Positions 13,501 through 23,400 of a stretch of DNA of 64,000 nucleotides are shown piece by piece. How positions within the stretch are numbered: the first letter of the stretch is position 1; each line of letters opens with the position of its first letter. Source of the stretch: Glandiceps talaboti. Its lineage: Eukaryota; Hemichordata; Enteropneusta; Spengelidae. The notes beneath the pieces are model-generated. The model ran no database searches. It had not been told where the DNA came from and saw only the letters and a program-made list of their open reading frames with translations. Position numbers and translations under genes: made by a program. Where the stretch lies: NCBI RefSeq assembly GCF_964340395.1, contig NC_135551.1, positions 12,018,379 through 12,082,378 on the forward strand, read 5' to 3'.

Positions 13501-16500
13501 GACTTTACACGATAATGGGTACTGCCAAAATGGATCAAGTCTACTAAAAGAATATGTATGAATGTGGTCTCCACTTAAAATCTAACCTCTGTACCAGACT
13601 AAGGCCTAAAAAAATTGTTCTGGTACCCGACCCCCACCTAGCTTTTCACTGCCGACCCGTTACTTTTTTTTACGTATTCAAAAAAAAAATTACAAAAATA
13701 TTGAAGTTTCACAAGAAATAGTGGATGTGGAAACTGAAGACAATCTAAACCCTTCTTCCAATCTGTAATGGCTCTATATCTGATAGGAAGAAATAAATAA
13801 CACAGAGACCATTTGGAAAACAATGGAAAACCTCAGCTAGACATTCACAGAAATAAAATATAATAAAATAAAATAAAAAATCTACCTACCCTCCCTATTC
13901 TAAAATTGAGCATAATCGGAACCACACAATTTTTTTATGGCCTAAGTTGAAAACTGACTTGAAATGGTTATGAATGTGATGACTGATGGATACACTGACA
14001 AAGTTTCCCAGATCATGTTAACACATTTCATACCTTATGGGGTAGGTCAGGAGTGCTTTGTCTACTTTCGGTTGACAGGCCAGAAGCACATGTGCCTTCC
14101 TTATCAATGGTGATGAGCTCTTTGTTTTCTCCACAGATACCACAGCTCTTCTCTTTTGGTTGAGGCACATCTACATGTACATGAAATTTAAAATTTGACA
14201 AGGTATGGTATTTGTCTATCACCTTGCAACTATGAACAATTCAGCTAAAAATTGAACATACATTTTTTTTGAGGCACGTAACCTTTTTCTTAACCATCAC
14301 ATTGTTGACACTAGCACCTATGGTACATTCATTTTGATTGTCAACTTTCTTCAACAATACACTCAATGTAGTACCTTTCTAAATACTGATACGTTAAGTA
14401 GTTATTAAAAAATACAATGATACAGAAATATTCACCGCTGCCTTCAATGACGACCACATTTGCCATGTAGGAGAGTTTACGTCACATTTTTTGCAACTTT
14501 CTTATAGTGCACTTAACATATAATATTCATGTTGTTAATAATAATTAATTTATTGATGAAATTTTTAGACTGGCTCAATTGTGAAATATATTTTAAATTA
14601 CAATTATGTATAATTCCTCCAAAAGCTAGTGCAGCGTATACATGTATATACAAGGTTAGTAGTGGGTATGTCATCCAGCGACAAATGTTCCTTTGTATAT
14701 CTTACAAAGAATTGTTCTATTGATATTGAAATTTTGCCGAACAGAAATAGTAATCCATATTTGTATTGATGAACTAATGCCATTAATATAAATACAATGT
14801 TGATCATAATTATTTGAATACTATGGCTTTATGACTGAATGCAAGCGCTACTTGGAAAGTTGGACCGGAAGTTCTGGAGGTCGACTTTTTAACGGTAGTG
14901 CTGCATAGGAGTTTGGCGTAGTACATGTATATGACAGTGTTATATATGCCAAGACACATTGCAAGTGCTCTTAAATCTTATACTTGATTTGTACTTGACA
15001 ATATGTATTGTTTTCCATCATACCTTCTAGATCTCTTGTAAGTATAAGCTTACACAGTTCATACTGCCATCTTTCAATAGTTGTCTGTAATGGTATCCTA
15101 GTTGCACTTGATCTTTCAAGGATATCTTCAGTGATAATATCTTTCTCAAACAGCCCATTCAGTTTTCCACTTTTATAATCTTGCCAAAGAGATTCCAGTG
15201 AGTCCAGATTTGAGCAGTCCAACACCACTGATAAACAACCTTGCCCCACTTTCTCCACTTCTAGTCCTTCCATACTTTCTACACGGTCTCTCACCAGAGG
15301 AAGATCATTCATTGATGTTATTTTCTCTAGACAACCATTGATGTCTCTCGTTGTCAATGTTGCTTCTTTTCCAGGGCACAAGGTCCATTCAGTAGCTTCA
15401 GTGGGAGTAACTTTCATTTCTATCTTGCCAGAAGTACCTGTTGTGAAACAATAAGTATTTATTTGTACAAGTATTCTAAAACAAGTCTTTGTAGAAAACA
15501 TAGCACCCCCCCCCCCCCCTAGTCAAATACCCGTGATTGAATTGTGGCAACACTTAAAATAAATAAGTGACAACAAATATAACGCTTAAAAGTGTCTGTT
15601 CTATGCAGGAAAATGCTGGATATCAACAATTTACCCTGAAGGTCAAAAACAAGGTAAAAGGCTGAAAAGAAATGTTAATGTACGTGTATCTCTTGCTCTG
15701 CACTACCTTAAAGAAACTGGCCACACATAAATGCTGTTGACTGTCTGCAATATGCAAGAAATACCTCAATTTTAATGTTAAGGTGACCTTCAAGGTTGCA
15801 GGTCAAGGTCAAAGGTCTTTGTTTTACAAAAAAAGCTTGCATGTGATTTGTGGTGTTAGACAATAGAGTCTCCATGTATTGAATTAATTATTATTCCAAC
15901 TATGGCCATTCATTCATTAAAATGTGACATGAACAGTGAACCTTGTGTACATGTATACCTTTTCTTCTGTGACCATGATTTAAAGAAACTGACACCAAAT
16001 AAATATCACAAAGTGTCTATGATAGGTAAGAAATTGTTTTGATTTTTGGCAGTTGACCCTGAAGGTCAAAGTCAAAGGTCATTGTCTCAAAAGATAGCTT
16101 GTAGTAGTACATGATGAATATTGGGGTAGGCAGTAGATACTTAAATGTTTGTGTATTACAATTTTGAATTATGCTGTAAATGCTGATTTTCAATTACAAA
16201 TATATGGCTGCCACTCGGTCAAATTTGATATGTCGTAAAACAAACTGACGTGCATATGTCCCAAATGATCGAGACTTCACCTTTGCACCATGTTTGAAAT
16301 CAGAAATCAGATATTGCATGTCTGAGAAATTACACCACCAAATATCAAAGCAAACCAACAACCGGTTTCAGAGAAGATGGTGAAAATATCATTTTTGACC
16401 AAAAATACGCAAGAAATTCCCTAAAAACAGAAAATGACTCATAAACTTGGCATAAATAAACCTGAATAGCCTCCCCCAAAGGATATGTGTACCAAATATC

Positions 16501-19500
16501 AAAGCATTCTGATTGTCGGGTTTGAGAGAAAATAGAATAAGTTGATGGATGATGGAGAATCAACCTAAGCCGTAAGCTCCGCTCAGCGGAGCTCAAAATT
16601 GATATGAGCACTGAAAGTAATCCTTGTCTATATTGTTGTCTTCCTATATTACCTACATGAACAATATTTCAAAGAAATTGGTAAGAAATAAATACAACTG
16701 TTACAGTGTCTATGATTGGCAAGAAATGGCTGAATTTTGACAATTGACAAGGTCAGAGGTCAATGTCTTGAAAGACAGCGTGTAACTGATAACAGGGGGT
16801 AGACACTTGAATGGATTCTCTATATTTCATAGTTGTTGAGAAAGGTCATTAATATTTCGATTTTTAACAAGTCTTCATAGAAGACATAGGCCCCCCCCCC
16901 CCCAAAAAAAAAAAAAAAAAAAAAAAAAAATGTGAGTAATGCCAAATTTTGATGGTCAATGATTCATGACTACAGTCTATGATTGAAGATTTTTAGTTAT
17001 GCAGTATTAAATATAGTGATTGTGTAGTACAAATATGGCTGCCATTCAATAAAAATTACATAAGCACCAGTATACGTCTTTTCTTCAAAATTACTTGTGA
17101 ACATGATTTAAAAGAAATTAGCAATATATAAAACACTACATGTCTGTGATAGGCAGGAATTGGCTTGATTTTGATAATTTACCCTAAAGGTCAAGTCAAA
17201 GTACATGTACAGATGTCAGAGGGAAGTTCTCATCTGATAATATGGGGGTAGAGACTCATGACAAATGACGTTTTTGAGTTATGCAGTAAATATTCATTTG
17301 TAACTCCAAATATGGCTGCCATTCAGTCATATTTGCATACATAAAAAAAATGGCATGCATATGTCCCACTTGATGTCACCTTTGTGTCTGGTTTGAAAGA
17401 AATCGGATATTGCATGTGTGAGAAATGACGGGTTGCGGATGAACAGACCGACGGACAGACAGACAGAGCCCTTTGTAATAGCAACCCTTTCAGGGGCTAA
17501 CTGCAAATATGGCAGCCATTCTGTGCATGTCTCATATGACAATCACATTTTGTACCTGGTTTAAAAAAAAGCAGACATTGCATGTCTGAGAAATGACGTA
17601 TTACAAACGAATGGATGCACAGATGGATAGACCGACACACACATGCACAGACAGATAGAACAGAAAGTGCCCATTTAATAAAAATTTGAAACTATAACGT
17701 ACCATAGGGATCATTGAACTGAAGACCAGGCTGCTGTTCAGGGGTTTCTGGTGAGCCTTGGTTGGAAGTTTCTTCTGAATTCCCTTCTTCACCTTCTGTA
17801 CATATGTAAATAGACCAAATGATGTCATAGCACAATTGATTATAAATATATATTAATTGTATTCAAAGAAAAATTATTTCCAAATTTCTGAACAAATCGT
17901 CATAAAAGACATCCCTCCCTATTCCTTATTTTTTGGTCATATTTCCATGACGACACCTAATTGTGGATTCAACGTGTGGACTGATGGCACAATTTATTTA
18001 TATCTTATTGTGTATTTGACCAATAGCAGTCTATACAGGAATGCCATTCAAGACCAGTGACTGACAATCATTGCAGACTTGTTGGACAGAGCAAAAATTC
18101 AAAAGATCAAAATATCATTTAGGATAGCGGAAATAGTGTTGAAGCGTTAATTTAGTCTTACATGTCTATAGGTAAATGCTGGAAATGCTTGAATGCAAAA
18201 ATCTTGCCTATACTCCACGATATACTCCTCAACTCATTTAATTATGTTAATGAATGCACTTTGTTCTGACAACAAACTCACAAATTTTTTTTTTTTTTTT
18301 TTTTAAATTTCAATTTTGATCTAAGAAGAGATCGCATGGATTTATCTTGACGATGAGGTCTATTGATTGTGATGTGCGACTTTTAAATTGTTGGGTCAAT
18401 ATTCAAATTGGGATAGGTCAAACCGTAACAAGATTTTCCAACAGTTCACAATTGTCCATGTGATCTATAAGCTAGTGAAAACATAAATGTGCAAATAACT
18501 TATTAAAACTAAAAGCTACATCAGAAATACTTAAAGGACAGATTTGCTTTCGTATCACAAATGTATGTACCAAATCTATTGAATTTGAAGTGTGCATTCT
18601 AAAGATATAGCCTAATTACCAAAGCCCATTAATTATGTTAACAGCTCATTAATATTCATGGCTGTTTACCAAATGGATGGAGAATATATTGTTCATGTTT
18701 CCAGGAATCAATAGGACTGAGTACAATAATAGTTACTTTGGAATGGTAAATTGGAAACGAATGCAACGTTTCAATCCATCTACTACAGACCGTGATCATG
18801 CAATTATTTAATTATTCAGCGCTAGTGTTTCTCTCTGAATTCGTATTCGTTTCCAATTTACCGTTCCAAAGTAACTATATTGTACTGGCCCACCAAATGG
18901 ATGTTTACCAAAACTTAATCATTTCTAGCCATTACTTGGCTTGTGTATGGTATAACATCTGGTACCGAACTACATGTGTACAATAAATTGTAGCTCCTTT
19001 ATCCTTGACTTACCATTTGAAATGTCCTGATCTCCCTCTAAAGTAGCCTCACTAGTAGGCATGACAGTTTGGGATGGCGGTTGACTGTACAGTGGAGCAC
19101 GTTTTCCTGATAACAAGATCATTACAAGAGAATACCATTGTTAGGTTTAAGATCTCCATTATGATATCACTAGTATGAGTGATAGTGGGTTGAAAATACA
19201 TTATATCATGCAACTAGATCATAACTAAAAGACTTGCATTGCTATAATTTTACATACACAAACTACTGTTATTATATAAATTGTGTACAATTCTACTTAG
19301 TCTAGTTCCTGACGGACCGTATTCCATTTATACACTAGCGTTATCTTCATACAATACCATCTAGTCAATCCCATTACTCAAAGCGTTAATTGTGGTTCAA
19401 CCCCATGGTGGGCGAAGCGCAAACAGCACATGTCAGCAAGACTAAGTAGTAATCTATCAAAAATTGACAGGCTGTTGTCATTGCTCACTAATACTCATTT

Positions 19501-20396
19501 GGTACAGCTGTTTCAGTTTTGACTATGATATGCAAATGTCCAACCAGGACTCCACCTCCAGTCTGTTTAAACTATTAAAATCATGTGGGGACGCGACAAC
19601 ATCATCATGTTTATATGAATGCTGTACGGGGAGCACAGAATTCTGTGCGGCAGTGATGGGATTGAATGATAGTATGAAGATAATGCTAAGTGTATAATTG
19701 GAATATGATCCATCAGGAACTAAACTAACTTCTACTCAGCATGACTGAATTTTGATGAACTAAAAATAAATTATAGTAACATTGACACACTAGCCCCATC
19801 TAGATGTAGGTCGTCCGACCTGAGGCAGTCCCGAGTCCTACCTCAGGTAGGATAGGTTTGTGTCTACAGGCATGAAGAGTACGGCATAGATGTCGCACGT
19901 TCCCTCCTGACTTCGTCCTAACAGTACCTAGGACAAAGTCAGGAGGGTGTTAAGGAAACCTCTTGAAGGTGTCCGATGTCAGGACGGTGTCAGGACAGGT
20001 TCAGGATGCATTTACGTTAGTCTCGCTGCCAGACTTGTGACCATTGTCCCTAATCTTTTTTTGTATGCAGAGCAGTGCAGCCGCGAGAAGAGAGGGATTT
20101 GCCGATCAACATACATAAAAAGATTAGGGACGATAGTCACGAGTCTGGCAATGAGACTACGTTTACATCTACACAAGCTTCAAACTATCCGTAGTCCTGC
20201 CTGTTTGTATGTATGTATGTATGTATGTATGTATGTATGTATGTAGGTATGTATGTATGTATGTAGGTAGGTATGTATGTATGTATGTTTGTATGTATGT
20301 ATGTATGTATGTATGTAACTAAAATGTTTGTATGTATGTATGTATGTATGTATGTATGTATGTATGTATGTATGTATGTATGTATGCAAGACTCAG

Positions 20397-20432
<36 letters not shown>

Positions 20433-23400
20433 CGATATGTATGTAAATACATGTGGGTGCACATGTATTATGTATTGTGTGTATGTAATTGCGTATTTAC
20501 ATGTATATGTTTGTGTGTTCCAGACCAGAGTTAATGTTGGAAATTTCATTGGATATCTGTTAGACACCCAATGATTACAATATGGTACCCATTATATAAT
20601 TGTAACTTGAACAGTTCCAACGGTTTTGATAAATATACTACATGGTAACTTGGTCATATCATACACCTGAATTGTGTTGAATCACACATATGTAAAGGTA
20701 TATGTGATGAATTTGTATTTTAGGGTCTGCAACCTAAAATAAATGTGAATTGATTTATTGCATTCTATGTGTACAACTACACATAAATTTACATATTGGT
20801 GATTCAACAGACTTCAATATTGAGACTGAGTTATCATATCTAACAACACAGTTCCAAAAACTGCTCCAGTTACAGGTGATGCAGATTTATAAACAACACT
20901 GCTGTCACCCTTAGCTTCTCTACCATCCCCCTAAGAATCAATATTAGCCTCAATCACCCTCACCACTATCATCACCCACAGCCTCACCCTCACCACTACA
21001 GACATTCTGTTGTCCAGTGTTGTGTTGAATTAAGGGAGTCAATGAACTCTAAATACTGTTTTGAATACAAAACATTCTATTCTCCAGTGTACTTCATATT
21101 CATGGTTTGTAATCTCATACTTGGTAAATATATCATAATAATCATAATTTCATTATATCTTTTGAAAACTGAAGAAGTGTTACAAAATGCCATTTTAGTA
21201 TGGGGAGGTACTTCAAAATGTTTACAGTCAAGTAGGGAGTACTTCAAAGTTATTTGAGCGTGCAGGGAGGGGTATTTATGAAAAGAAGGGGTCACAACAA
21301 AACACTCCCCCCCCCCCCCCCCCCCATCATTCCTTTGTGAATGCAGCCTAATAATCATATACTTACCATCTGGTCTGAAAGGTGGATCATGTTGGGCTTC
21401 TGCTGAGTCAGGTACATGTAGTATATCAACCTCACTTTTCATTTTGTCTACAACAGAAATCAAGAAACATACAAGTGGACTAGTAGAAGAAATAGCTCTG
21501 TTGTTTATTTATTTTTCTTATAGCTGTTGCAATGAGCATGGTCTAAAAATAGCAAGACAATGCTAAAATTATGGAAACCATAGTAGTAAAAGTGTTTGTG
21601 GTTCCGAAGTCAATGTCAACTATAAGTCAGTTCAAAAACATACTAGTACATGAAACAAATCTCCCATTACAGCATGATAAGCTCACAGCTTCAAAAGAAA
21701 ACTTATGTTATACAAAAACATACTAGTACATGAAACAAATCTCCCATTACAGCATGATAAGTTCACAGCTTCTAAAGAAAACTTATGTTATACAAAAACA
21801 TACTAGTACATGAAACAAATCTCCCATTACAGCATGATAAGTTCACAGCTTCTAAAGAAAACTTATGTTATACAAAAACATACTAGTACATGAAACAAAT
21901 CTCCCATTACAGCATGATAAGTTCACAGCTTCTAAAGAAAACTTTTGTTATATGTAAGAAATGTCTTGATTTTAATAATTACATCCTAAAGGTCACAGTC
22001 TTAATCAAAAGCTGACACCTTATGCCTAAACAAAATAATTGATTCTGGTTACCTGACTCCACCTAGTTTTTCACATGTTTTTGAGAAAAAAATAACAAAA
22101 TGGCGAAAATTGTGAAGTTTCACGTGAAATAGTGGATGCGGAAACTGACATCAACTTATAAAGACACCAAGTCTTAATTGCGTAACATTTCTCATACGCA
22201 TCTCTACTTCAAAATGTTACTTACATATACTAAAATTGTGATAAATCATGTTTACAGCTAGTTTACTAAGAACTATATGTACACTGTCACTTACCATCAT
22301 GTTTAATAGATGGGTCGTATGGAACATTTGACAGCGGTAGCTGAGGTTTTGCTTCATAAACACTTTCACCTGTGTCAGCTTGTTTGTCTCCTTCATCTAA
22401 AAGAAAATATAAAGTCATCATAAATACCAGAGTAGTGGTTTGGGCACACAAAAGACAACTCTATCTCAAAGTGTGGAAATTTAGTACAGGGATATTCTAA
22501 AAGTTTTAAAATGTTGATAAGTCATCACTCTCAATAAGCTAATATTTTCAACATTATTACCTTGCAAGAGAATAAAATGGAATTTTATTATTAATCCATT
22601 TTTTTCCTGAAAAGATTATTTTCAAATAAATTCAATGCACATGTAACACATATGAGTGAAGGCTTTTGGTAAAATACAAGTGTCATACCATGATCTCCTT
22701 GTTTAGCTGGCCCAGAGTCAGATCTTAGTGCTGTACACCAATCAAGTAACTCACTGCGTGATTCAGCAATAGTACCATCCATGGCTGATTTATGTAACTC
22801 ATCTTTGAGTTGCTTGGCCTTCTTCAGAGCAACAGGATATTGTTTCAAAGTATTCATGATAGCAGCTTCCAATTGTTCACTGGCAGCTTCTTTATCAGCA
22901 TTGATTCCAAACTCACACACTGTAGGACTCATTGCAAACTGTGGACAAGTGTCCTTTAGAAACTCTGACAGACCAGTATGTTCTGAGATGACAACTGGAA
23001 CACCAGCAGCACAAGCAGCTAGACCAACCACACCAAAAGGATCACTCCTCTTTGCATGCAGTAGAAGGTGACACTGTTTTAGGTCATCACAGATTTGGTC
23101 CATATCACCATTTGGGTACAGCACAATGCTTAAATAGCCTGATTTTGCCGTCTGGGAAATGTGGTCTTTACATTTACGGCATATCTCATCTGGAACACCT
23201 CTAAATTTCCAACTGGGTTTTTCAGAGTCATATTTATAGAAGTTAGCAGCTCTACCCATTGCATATGCTGCAGTATCAAACTCCTCCAGACTCTCAATGT
23301 TTGGTACACGATGTATGGATAATATTTCCATTTTTGAGGAGCTTGATCCATCGGTACGTTGTATGCTTTCAAATCTGCTGTTTGGCCATGGTATGTACTT

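Noticed and set aside
20187-20204. tagtcctgcctg next to the (TATG)n tract, resembling the 118-bp MITE end
   Set aside because: Only about ten bases match and no second end or duplication is present; chance similarity is likely.
20180-20574. Open frames rich in Tyr, Cys, Met or Thr, His, Ile
   Set aside because: Translations of (TATG)n and (TG)n microsatellites.
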